Assembly (NCBI GenBank): GCA_009774255.1
Contig: VSNK01000153.1
Coordinates: 1-13,363 of the forward strand
Reading direction: 5' to 3'
Length of the DNA: 13,363 nucleotides
Source: Faecalicatena sp.
GTDB taxonomy: Bacteria; Bacillota; Clostridia; Lachnospirales; Lachnospiraceae
Positions 6,154 to 11,916 of this stretch are shown piece after piece. A model generated the notes under the pieces. It saw only the letters and a program-made list of their open reading frames with translations, was not told where the DNA came from and ran no database searches. Numbering within the stretch: position 1 is the stretch's first letter; each line of letters starts with the position of its first letter. Made by a program: the position numbers and the translations under genes.

Positions 6154-7032
6154 TTACTCAATATTTTGTATCTGCTCGCGTATTTTTTCGATCTCGGTCT
6201 TTAGGCTGATCGCGTAATTCGAAATCTCCAGGTCATTGGCCTTGGATAAGATCGTGTTGGCCTCCCGGTTCATCTCCTGTGCGATAAAATCCAGCTTCCG
6301 TCCGATACCTTCTGACTCCTCCAATGTATCACGCATATGAGCAACATGGCTTTTCAGACGCACGATCTCTTCATCTGTACAGATCTTGTCCGCGAACAGA
6401 ACGACCTCCGCGGCAATCCTGCTTTCCTCCATCTGCACATCCCCGAGCAGCTCCCGTACCTTCTCCTCCAGCTTCATCCGGTACTGCGCCGCAATCTCCG
6501 GGGAATGCTCTTCAACCCCGGCGATCAATACCTCCATTCCGGAAAGCTTTGCAAGGATATCCTTTTTCAGGTGCTCTCCTTCTGTCGTCCTTGCCGCGAC
6601 AAACTGCGTAAACGCGCCTTCCAGCGCGGTTTTTAAGCCCTTCCAAAGTTCCTCTTCGTCCTCCGGCTGCTCTTCCATCGTCAAGATCTCCGGACAACGC
6701 GCCAGCGTCGCAAGGCTCAAATGGTCGTCCAGACCGAATTCCTCCGCCATCTGCCTGAGATACTTCACATATTCTCCGGCCAACGCCGCATTGTACTTTA
6801 AACTGCCCTGCGCATCCGAAAGGTCTTCATACATAATAAAAATGTCAATCTTCCCACGGCTTGCATAATCCTTCAGCAGCGTACGGATCGCGCTGTCAAA
6901 AAAATTCAGCTTCTTCGGCATCCGGATATTCACATCCAGATAACGGTGGTTTACACTCTTCAACTCTACCGTATACTTCCGGGAACCCTGCTGATACTCG
7001 CACCTCCCAAAACCTGTCATGCTCTTTATCAT
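6154..7032 (-). CDS. yicC: YicC/YloC family endoribonuclease
   Basis: A 292-residue YicC/YloC family protein. The N-terminal domain opens with the typical MIKSMTGFGR and has ELKSVNHRYLD at about 24-34. The C-terminal DUF1732-type domain has GRKLDFIAQEMNREANT and SKANDLEISNYAISLKTEIEK near the end. Characterised members are endoribonucleases involved in RNA turnover. AGAGGG lies about 8 nt before the ATG at 7032. A near-consensus promoter sits upstream with a leader of about 88 nt that contains a hairpin. It is the first gene of the yicC-gmk-rpoZ operon. In many Firmicutes the small DUF370 gene remA sits between yicC and gmk; here no such frame is visible. Confidence 0.95.
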   Translation of the reverse strand: MIKSMTGFGRCEYQQGSRKYTVELKSVNHRYLDVNIRMPKKLNFFDSAIRTLLKDYASRGKIDIFIMYEDLSDAQGSLKYNAALAGEYVKYLRQMAEEFGLDDHLSLATLARCPEILTMEEQPEDEEELWKGLKTALEGAFTQFVAARTTEGEHLKKDILAKLSGMEVLIAGVEEHSPEIAAQYRMKLEEKVRELLGDVQMEESRIAAEVVLFADKICTDEEIVRLKSHVAHMRDTLEESEGIGRKLDFIAQEMNREANTILSKANDLEISNYAISLKTEIEKIREQIQNIE

Positions 7033-7062
7033 GATTCTCGCCCTCTATGTCTGTCATAATTC

Positions 7063-7088
7063 ATGCTTCGGTCCATACCTTGAAGCAT
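7063..7088 (-). promoter_or_regulatory. stem-loop in the yicC 5' leader
   Basis: ATGCTTC (7063-7069) pairs with GAAGCAT (7082-7088), continued by GGT/ACC (7070-7072 with 7077-7079) across a 2-nt bulge, with a 4-nt loop. It lies 31-56 nt upstream of the yicC start and within the transcript predicted from the promoter at 7127-7155. No U-tract follows, so it is not a terminator. Confidence 0.6.
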
Positions 7089-7126
7089 AAACAACAGCTT
7101 CTTATCAAATTCGTGTTTGCTTTCCT

Positions 7127-7155
7127 ATTATACCTCCAAGGGAGGGTTCGGTCAA
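7127..7155 (-). promoter_or_regulatory. sigma-A-type promoter of the yicC operon
   Basis: On the minus strand, TTGACC (7150-7155), a 17-nt spacer and TATAAT (7127-7132). This is the clearest housekeeping promoter in the window, and transcription would begin near 7120. It marks the edge of the core operon; sequence on the other side is mobile and decayed DNA. Confidence 0.85.
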
Positions 7156-7333
7156 CTCTGAAATGTTTCATAAATGTGTATTTGCCATATTGGAGGTACA
7201 ATACTGAAAGTCTTTTAAGAAAAAGATAGAAGAAAGTTTTTGCACCTTGCTTATTTGACCGGAATTCTACCTATCAAGAAATTAAAGACCCAATCAGCTC
7301 TGAATAATTTTGATGAATTCACGATGCTGAACG

Positions 7334-7546
7334 CTAGTATAACCCACGATAATTATCCACACCTTTCGCTTGTCTAAATTTCCATCTGCCGCGTCAGCTT
7401 CAATCGACGATTAGGTCATAAGGAATCCTCCCGCAAGCGGGTCCCTCCTTGTGACAACAGCTACCGGCATCGCCTCATTCAGCTTCCTCGCACATGGAAA
7501 TTTATCCTGCGCGTAAGGTAGTGGTAATTATTGTGGGTTATACTAG
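7334..7546. mobile_element. 213-bp hairpin element 1 with CTAG ends
   Basis: A MITE-like imperfect palindrome. The terminal arms begin CTAGTATAACCCAC and match for about 27 bp with three differences. Further in, TAAATTTCCAT (7375-7385) pairs with 7494-7504, and the centre is CCCGCAAGCGGG (7430-7441). The whole unit could fold into one long hairpin. It has no transposase. The target is CTAG (or TA within it) in the AAA-ATPase-like gene. Its right CTAG is shared with element 2. Confidence 0.8.
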
Positions 7547-7707
7547 TACAGCGTTTCTTAGTCCCTCATATACTTAGTACTTACTATTTCCGCCATCGCC
7601 GCGTTGTCGTCAGTCAACAATGCCACCGCATTGCCTCCTTCCTCCGCCTTGCGCTGACAAAAATAGTAAGCACTAAGTATATGGGGATCAAGGAAACGCT
7701 GTACTAG
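7543..7707. mobile_element. 165-bp hairpin element 2 with CTAG ends
   Basis: The left arm CTAGTACAGCGTTTC (7543-7557) matches the reverse complement of 7693-7707 exactly. The match continues, with a few differences, through ATATACTTAGT and CTTACTATTT to about 48 bp per arm. The inner sequence differs from element 1, so it is a different family using the same target type. A minus-strand frame crosses it but extends antisense into the pseudogene, and I do not count it as a gene. Confidence 0.8.
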
Positions 7708-7975
7708 CTTTTTTGCTCCGTATGTTGGTTTTAGAAAAGGAAGTAAAAGAACTATGCCGAAAATATGACAGAGATTATGAAGAAACGGCACACTGGTATG
7801 ACGGATATTTGCTTTCTGGCTGTCATATATACAATCCAAAGGCCGTCGTCAGTACTATGATTCGGGGAGATTTTCAAAGTTATTGGTCACAGACAGGTAC
7901 TTATAAAGCGATTCTCCCACTGATAGACATGGATTTTGACGGGTTAAAAACAGCTCAGGGCTCGATTTTAGCATG

Positions 7976-8008
7976 AAAAAAGACATCCCCTCCTGTCAAG
8001 GAAGTATG
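7976..8008 (-). terminator. terminator of tRNA-Pro
   Basis: In the minus-strand transcript CATACTTCCT (complement of 7999-8008) pairs imperfectly with AGGAGGGGATG (complement of 7984-7994) around a 4-nt loop, followed by TC and six U (complement of 7976-7981). It begins 12 nt past the tRNA 3' end. Confidence 0.65.
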
Positions 8009-8020
8009 CCTCTCACTCAG

Positions 8021-8095
8021 TCGGGGTGACAGGATTCGAACCTGCGACCTCACGGCCCCCAGCCGTGCGCTCTAACCAAACTGAGCCACACCCCG
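8021..8095 (-). tRNA. tRNA-Pro (anticodon GGG)
   Basis: A complete cloverleaf on the minus strand. The acceptor CGGGGTG pairs with CACCCCG, the D-arm is GCTC/GAGC, and the anticodon stem CACGG/CCGTG carries the loop CTGGGGG, so the anticodon is GGG with G37. The T-arm is GCAGG-TTCGAAT-CCTGT and the discriminator is A. CCA is not encoded. GGG reads CCC and CCU codons. It stands alone, with its own promoter 12 nt upstream and a terminator downstream, surrounded by mobile-element debris. Confidence 0.96.
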
Positions 8096-8106
8096 CGATA
8101 AATATT

Positions 8107-8135
8107 ATTATATGAGATTCCTGACGAAATGTAAA
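8107..8135 (-). promoter_or_regulatory. promoter of tRNA-Pro
   Basis: TTTACA (8130-8135), a 17-nt spacer and a perfect TATAAT (8107-8112) on the minus strand, 11 nt before the mature tRNA 5' end. An A/T-rich stretch (8136-8160) lies just upstream and could act as an UP element. Confidence 0.8.
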
Positions 8136-8165
8136 GTATTATTTTTAATTTTTTTATTATTTTCT

Positions 8166-8302
8166 GTTACTAACCGGCCGCGAACTGTAACGCATCCAGC
8201 CCATTGAAAAGTCGCCTAACGGCGAGGGGCCGGATGCCTGCCCCATCACTGTATTGGCCGGATGTCTTGCAGCTGAGTGCAAGGCACCGTGTGAACAGTA
8301 AC
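8166..8302 (-). mobile_element. MITE-like element, copy 2 (inverted relative to copy 1)
   Basis: The reverse complement aligns with 2078-2224. Shared blocks are the hairpin GGTGCCTTGCAC...GCTGCAAG, CATCCGGCCA, and a long block from CCCCTCGCCGT to GCGGCCGGTTAG with two mismatches. The end that corresponds to the right end of copy 1 lacks about 11 nt of the terminal repeat (GGTTAGTAAC). The left end is GTTACTGTTCACACGG, with a substitution and a 2-nt insertion. I see no flanking target duplication, so it looks older or partly eroded. Confidence 0.8.
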
Positions 8303-8342
8303 ACTCACCGACGTATTGGATCGAAGAACACAAAATTTTCAC

Positions 8343-8372
8343 TTGTATTCTTCGGCGACAGTGTGCTAAAAT
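8343..8372 (+). promoter_or_regulatory. candidate promoter for the PD-(D/E)XK gene
   Basis: TTGTAT (8343-8348), an 18-nt spacer and TAAAAT (8367-8372) with an extended TGC in front. The -35 lies in the right arm of an inverted repeat, CGAAGAACACAA (8322-8333) with TTGTATTCTTCG (8343-8354), 11 of 12 bases paired, which could be an operator. It would leave a leader of about 185 nt. Confidence 0.4.
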
Positions 8373-8432
8373 AACAAAAAGCATATTTTCTTAAAGTTCA
8401 TTTATATCGGAACATCCAGTTTCGTTATATCT

Positions 8433-8552
8433 ATGGCAATTCAAGACAAGGGGTTTCAGCCCCGATCCTTTCAGAAAATTCGTGCTTTTATCCAGATAAG
8501 CGGGAGTATTTCTGAACAGGAATCGGAAAATCTCCTGAAAAAAACAGAATAA
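8433..8552 (+). CDS. possible 39-residue leader peptide
   Basis: A short frame, MAIQDKGFQPRSFQKIRAF to ESENLLKKTE, in the leader of the PD-(D/E)XK gene. Its TAA overlaps the AAGGAGG ribosome site of that gene, so it could couple translation. No ribosome site precedes its ATG, and the frame is open for another 21 codons upstream, so it may instead be the tail of a lost gene. I recognise no family. Confidence 0.3.
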   Translation: MAIQDKGFQPRSFQKIRAFIQISGSISEQESENLLKKTE

Positions 8553-8563
8553 GGAGGTTTTCT

Positions 8564-9580
8564 ATGGAGCATACGAACAGAGAAAACGGCACGATCTACT
8601 GGCATCCTGCATTTTTTGCCGGACTTCAGATCGAACTGCTAGACGACGCGGATAACCTGGAGTTTGAAAGTGAGCATCTGCTGAGCAAAAAGCCCATGCA
8701 GATCGATATCCTGATCATCAAAAAAGAGGCCGACCGACCCGTAAAAAAGAACATTGGCAGATTTTTCAGAAAAAGAAATATTGTCGAATATAAATCTCCT
8801 GATGACTCTCTTTCTATTGACGATTTTTATAAGGTATACGGATATACCTGTTTTTACAAAGCGGATGTGGCTTCTGTGAATGAGATTCCTATGGAGGAAC
8901 TCACGATCACTCTTGTATCAGAAAGCTATCCCCGGGAACTGGTCAGACATCTGCGGGAAGCAAGGGGATGTACGGTAGAGATGGTGGAGGCGGGGATTTA
9001 CTCCGTAACAGGAGACAAGATCCCAATTCAAATTCTTGTCACCAGGCAGTTATCTCGAAAGGAAAACCTATGGCTTAGAAGCCTCACCAATAAGCTGGAT
9101 ACGCAGGAAAATGCCAGAATACTGATCGAAGATTACATAGGACATAAGAAAAATAACCTGCATAAGGCGGTCATTGAGACAATCATGCGTGCAAATCAGA
9201 AACTATTTCAGGAGGTAAATGGTATGAGTGATATTATTATGGAAATTGTACAGGAAAAATTTGACCGGAAGCTGAAAGAGGAATTAGACAAGGAAGTCAA
9301 AAAAGAAACGAATAAAATCAAAGAGGAGTTTGAAAAGGAATTTGAAGAGAAATTTGAAAAGAAATTTGAAGAGGTATTTGAAAAGGAATTTGAAAAGGAA
9401 AAGCTGACACAACGCATCACCATGATCTGGAAAAAATGTGCCAGAAATAAATCACTCGCTACGATTGCTGACGAGATGGAGACCGAACCAGAGGAAGTCC
9501 TTCCAATCTACACTCTCATCATAGACAATCCTGGGAAAACAGTGGACGAGATTTATACACTATTCGTTGGAACATTATAG
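8564..9580 (+). CDS. PD-(D/E)XK nuclease-like protein with a charged tetrad-repeat tail
   Basis: A 338-residue protein common as multi-copy 'hypothetical' genes in Lachnospiraceae. Residues about 10-150 look like a restriction-endonuclease fold: D48 in QIDILII, then E75-Y76-K77 in NIVEYKSPDD, the D...ExK catalytic pattern, followed by a YKVYGYTCFYK segment. Related proteins include Rpn/PDDEXK putative transposase families. Residues about 226-285 are highly charged and contain six FEKE/FEEK-type tetrads, probably a long helix. The last about 50 residues contain a helix-turn-helix-like stretch, SLATIADEMETEPEEVLPIY. It has no signal peptide. AAGGAGG six nt before the ATG fixes the start. It is alone on the plus strand between mobile-element copies. 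Nuclease activity is inferred; the biological role is unknown. Confidence 0.8.
   Translation: MEHTNRENGTIYWHPAFFAGLQIELLDDADNLEFESEHLLSKKPMQIDILIIKKEADRPVKKNIGRFFRKRNIVEYKSPDDSLSIDDFYKVYGYTCFYKADVASVNEIPMEELTITLVSESYPRELVRHLREARGCTVEMVEAGIYSVTGDKIPIQILVTRQLSRKENLWLRSLTNKLDTQENARILIEDYIGHKKNNLHKAVIETIMRANQKLFQEVNGMSDIIMEIVQEKFDRKLKEELDKEVKKETNKIKEEFEKEFEEKFEKKFEEVFEKEFEKEKLTQRITMIWKKCARNKSLATIADEMETEPEEVLPIYTLIIDNPGKTVDEIYTLFVGTL
9329..9400 (+). repeat. six 12-bp tandem repeats inside the PD-(D/E)XK gene
   Basis: TTTGAAAAGGAA-like units repeat six times and encode FEKE, FEEK, FEKK, FEEV, FEKE, FEKE. Copy number changes would keep frame. Confidence 0.9.
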
Positions 9581-9661
9581 TAAAATAGCGGTTGCCGCAT
9601 CCAGGCTCGTCTACATTCCGCTTCGTTCCGTCCTAAACAGCGTCACCGACTTTTTTATGAC

Positions 9662-9707
9662 CGCCGTTAGGCCCGACTATTCAAAGCGCTAGATGCGTTG
9701 CAATTAT
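9662..9707 (+). repeat. decayed third copy of the MITE-like element in the 9581-9834 gap
   Basis: CGCCGTTAGGC...CGACTATTCAAAGCGCTAGATGCGTTGCAATT tracks the core of copies 1 and 2 (CGCCGTYAGGCGACTTTTCAATGGGCTKGATGCGTTACAGTT) with several changes. It has the same orientation as copy 1. No terminal repeat is left. I see no gene or other clear signal in the rest of 9581-9834. Confidence 0.6.
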
Positions 9708-9834
9708 GATACATCCGCCAGACCAGACGTGCCCTCTACTTTTTCGAACTACAGAAGCATGCGGGACACACAACCAAGTATAAACAGCCCCCACACACCT
9801 ACATTCCCATAAGGAAATTCGGATTAAGATAAAA

Positions 9835-9866
9835 AAGAACCATCCTGACTTAAAAGGATGGCTCTT
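9835..9866 (-). terminator. strong terminator of the surface-protein cluster
   Basis: AAGAACCATCCT (9835-9846) pairs with AGGATGGCTCTT (9855-9866) around an 8-nt loop, with one A-C mismatch in DNA terms. On the minus strand six U follow (complement of 9831-9836). A weaker U-tract on the plus side may also stop transcripts from the PD-(D/E)XK gene. Confidence 0.9.
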
Positions 9867-9920
9867 TCTCATCACACGCCATAACAGCTAAATCTTACAT
9901 TTAATTCAGCAATTCCTTGA

Positions 9921-10880
9921 TTATCTCTGTCCAGTCTTCGGAGAAACCTTCGCTGCAGAAGTTGTTGATGTTGAAGTTGTTGCTGAGTTATTTTTATTAT
10001 TTGTATTTGTGTTTGTGTTGCTGTTGCCTTTGTCTGTGCTATCATCCTTAATTGCTGCATCAGGATCATACGCATGCTTCGGAGGCTCATGATAAGTCGG
10101 CGGCTTCTGACCCGGTGCCGGTGTCGTCGTCACTGTTGGTGTTGGTGTCGGTTCCACTCCCGCAACGCTTACTAAACCAGTTGGTCCAACAAACACAGTA
10201 AAAGGAGACAGGCTATCTACAGATACACTCACTGTCTTGCCGTCTGCTCCAAGGGTAGCGTGCAAAATTTCCCACTCACCTGTACTTGATACAAAATGAA
10301 GAGCATATAATGCTTCTCCCTCGCCAGGTGCCTCAATTGCCTCATCAAGATCAAAAGTAATTGGTCCTTCTGCCAAAACAGCCGCAAGATCGTCTCCTTC
10401 TACAACATTTCCCGCTGCATCCTTAAGTACATAGTCAGCTGTAAAGAGTACCTTAATATCATCTGCCTTCACTTCTTTCTCTAACTGAACGCCAGGAAGC
10501 TGTGTCGGATCTGCAAGAGCTTGTTTAATAGTTTCATCGGTTTTAATAACATTCTCAACCACTGCTTTATACTCTTCTGGCAGAGCATTTATTATTTCTT
10601 TTTGATCCGTTGTAGCACCAATATAATATTCATCATTACCAACTTTTACGACTCCACTATTGTCTTCTGCCGTTCCAGTTGATGGTTTAACCGCTTCCGG
10701 CGTTGGTGTTACCGTCGGCGTTGGTGTTACCGTCGGTGTTGGTGTTGGTGTTGCCGTCGGTGTTGGTGTCGGTACCGGATCGTTCTTACTAGGATCAGTA
10801 TCCGCTGCGAATGAAGTTATTGCCATGCTTAAGGTCATTGCAGATGCCAAAAGCAACGCAACCACTTTTTTCATTTTCAT
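9921..10880 (-). CDS. secreted Pro-Thr-rich protein with a vestigial LPXTG-like end
   Basis: From the ATG at 10880 it is 319 residues. MKMKKVVALLLASAMTLSMA plus ITSFAA is a clear signal peptide, probably cut before DTDPSKND. Residues 35-61 are a TPTP repeat. About 70-235 is a globular region with beta-rich C-terminal stretches (GADGKTVSVSVDSLSPFTVFV) that I do not assign to a family. About 240-319 is a disordered Pro/Thr/Asn/Ser tail ending KVSPKTGQR. SPKTG resembles a sortase signal, but the protein stops two residues later, with no hydrophobic segment or charged tail. It follows the sortase gene by 142 nt. AAAGGAGA lies 10 nt before this ATG. An in-frame GTG at 10937 also has AGGAGG 11 nt upstream and would add 19 residues. 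The exported nature is sure; the role is unknown. Confidence 0.85.
   Translation of the reverse strand: MKMKKVVALLLASAMTLSMAITSFAADTDPSKNDPVPTPTPTATPTPTPTVTPTPTVTPTPEAVKPSTGTAEDNSGVVKVGNDEYYIGATTDQKEIINALPEEYKAVVENVIKTDETIKQALADPTQLPGVQLEKEVKADDIKVLFTADYVLKDAAGNVVEGDDLAAVLAEGPITFDLDEAIEAPGEGEALYALHFVSSTGEWEILHATLGADGKTVSVSVDSLSPFTVFVGPTGLVSVAGVEPTPTPTVTTTPAPGQKPPTYHEPPKHAYDPDAAIKDDSTDKGNSNTNTNTNNKNNSATTSTSTTSAAKVSPKTGQR
10698..10778. repeat. Thr-Pro coding repeat in the secreted protein
   Basis: GGTGTTGG- and ACCGTCGG-type units on the plus strand encode the TPTPTATPTPTPTVTPTPTV stretch. The 6-nt and 18-nt periods allow in-frame length change. Confidence 0.85.
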
Positions 10881-10972
10881 GTTTCTATTTCTCCTTTCTT
10901 GTTTCACGGGATATTTAATGAAATCATAAAATTCCACACTTATCCCTGCCTCCTGTTACTTTGTGTGATTTA

Positions 10973-11003
10973 TATTAAAGTCCGCTTTGGGCAGACCTTA
11001 ATA
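10973..11003 (-). promoter_or_regulatory. 13-bp stem-loop between the sortase and secreted-protein genes
   Basis: TATTAAAGTCCGC (10973-10985) pairs with GCAGACCTTAATA (10991-11003) across the whole 13 bp, two of them G-U in the minus-strand RNA, with a 5-nt loop. No U-tract follows on either strand, so full termination is unlikely. It could be an RNA-processing or stability element, or a weak attenuator between the two genes. Confidence 0.65.
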
Positions 11004-11022
11004 CCAGAAAAACAACATAATA

Positions 11023-11898
11023 TTACTCCTGGATATTCCAATCCTCCAGAGTTCCATTGACAAGCCAACGCTGGTTCGGATATTCGCTGATGCATGTCGA
11101 AAGAACTACAACCGGATTCCCGCGTACAACTTCAACATCCTCATTTACATTACCATCCATAGAACTTTTGATATCATCCACAAACCTTTGAAATTCCTCT
11201 TGCACATAATAATTATAATTATCCAATATATAGCGGTCATCAAACGCCACCGCTGCAAAAATCCTGTACTTCAACGTACGGTCAGGGGCATAAATATAGA
11301 TATATGGATTATTGTCAAAAAAAGTCCTATCCGTATACTTATGAAGTTCCGTAAACATCGTTCCATCCTTCATATCATGCCCATATATGACCGTAATCGG
11401 ATCCAAAAACTCCTTAGAATTATATTTTTCCGTATAAATGGAGCCCGGATAACCTGTCTTACGGTCAATCGTCGTATTTAAGTAATAGTCATCCTCTTCC
11501 GTCTCGCTCTGCAGAACCGGATAGTCGATATTTGTCCCCGGAACCCAAATCCATGCATAGACATCCGAATTCACTTCCTGCAGAGCATCAAAATCAATCT
11601 TCCGAAGCATTGGATCATCATTGTCCGTTACCACTTTTTCTTGAAGCTCTTCATATTCTTTCTTTGCCTCTTCCGTATCTGCCTCAGGTAACATATTCTC
11701 ATCTTCCGTATCCGAACCAGAATTGGAATAAAAATATACGCCGGCCCCTATCCCTATTGCGAATAAAATCACTACAGCCAGCACTACGGCTATTGGTCTT
11801 CCTTTTTTATTTTTTCCACTTTTCTTCACGTTTTCCAACTTTTCTTCGTCCCTTTCCTCTTCCGCACATTGCCAAAAGATATCTATCCATACTTCCAC
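11023..11898 (-). CDS. class B-type sortase
   Basis: A membrane-anchored transpeptidase that cuts a sorting signal and joins the protein to peptidoglycan or another amine. Numbering from the GTG at 11898 (291 residues), a membrane helix at about 35-57 (IAVVLAVVILFAIGIGAGVYF) places the catalytic domain outside. The triad is visible: His174 in VIYGHDMKDGTMF, Cys269 in VVLSTC and Arg277 in NQRWLV. YGHDMKDG and the LSTC...R spacing fit class B. The start is uncertain: GTG 11898 has a poor ribosome site, and the first 20 residues (MEVWIDIFWQCAEEERDEEK) are odd for a sortase. TTG 11838 or GTG 11829, downstream of GAGGAAAGG, is plausible. The LCP gene ends 18 nt upstream and the secreted protein gene follows. 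Confidence 0.93.
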   Translation of the reverse strand: MEVWIDIFWQCAEEERDEEKLENVKKSGKNKKGRPIAVVLAVVILFAIGIGAGVYFYSNSGSDTEDENMLPEADTEEAKKEYEELQEKVVTDNDDPMLRKIDFDALQEVNSDVYAWIWVPGTNIDYPVLQSETEEDDYYLNTTIDRKTGYPGSIYTEKYNSKEFLDPITVIYGHDMKDGTMFTELHKYTDRTFFDNNPYIYIYAPDRTLKYRIFAAVAFDDRYILDNYNYYVQEEFQRFVDDIKSSMDGNVNEDVEVVRGNPVVVLSTCISEYPNQRWLVNGTLEDWNIQE

Positions 11899-11916
11899 TA
11901 TGCCTATATAACAATT

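Larger units (their letters stand above)
7219..7976 (+). pseudogene. AAA-ATPase-like (AAA-ATPase_like/DUF1703 type) gene remnant, interrupted by two elements
   Basis: The 5' fragment (7219-7333) reads EKDRRKFLHL, AYLTGILPIKK, TQSALNNFDEFTMLNA. The 3' fragment (7707-7976) reads FAPYVGF, then after a frame change EKEVKELCRKYDRDYEE, WYDGYLL, CHIYNPKAVVS, FQSYWSQTGTY, LPLIDMDFDGLKTA. Both match my memory of the clostridial AAA-ATPase-like family, whose N-terminal P-loop part and C-terminal nuclease-like part are missing here. Two hairpin elements (7334-7707) separate the pieces. Removing them with one CTAG restores the frame as MLNASFFAPYVGF. Independent damage includes a TAA at 7216 just upstream, a 2-nt loss near 7733 (GGF to EKEV), and a 3' end that departs from the family after LKTA and stops at 7976. 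It cannot make a working protein. Confidence 0.8.

Noticed and set aside
7334..7707. Possible CRISPR or group II intron at the element pair
   Set aside because: There are no regularly spaced short repeats and no reverse transcriptase or intron domain V; inverted arms with CTAG ends explain the structure.
7558..7839. Minus-strand 93-codon frame through element 2
   Set aside because: Its first half is antisense to the AAA-ATPase-like remnant and the rest is the element's own palindromic arms and loop; it has no ribosome site or recognisable domain.
8157..8384. Minus-strand 75-codon frame over the second MITE copy
   Set aside because: It consists almost entirely of the repeat element, and the matching region of copy 1 is not kept as a frame.
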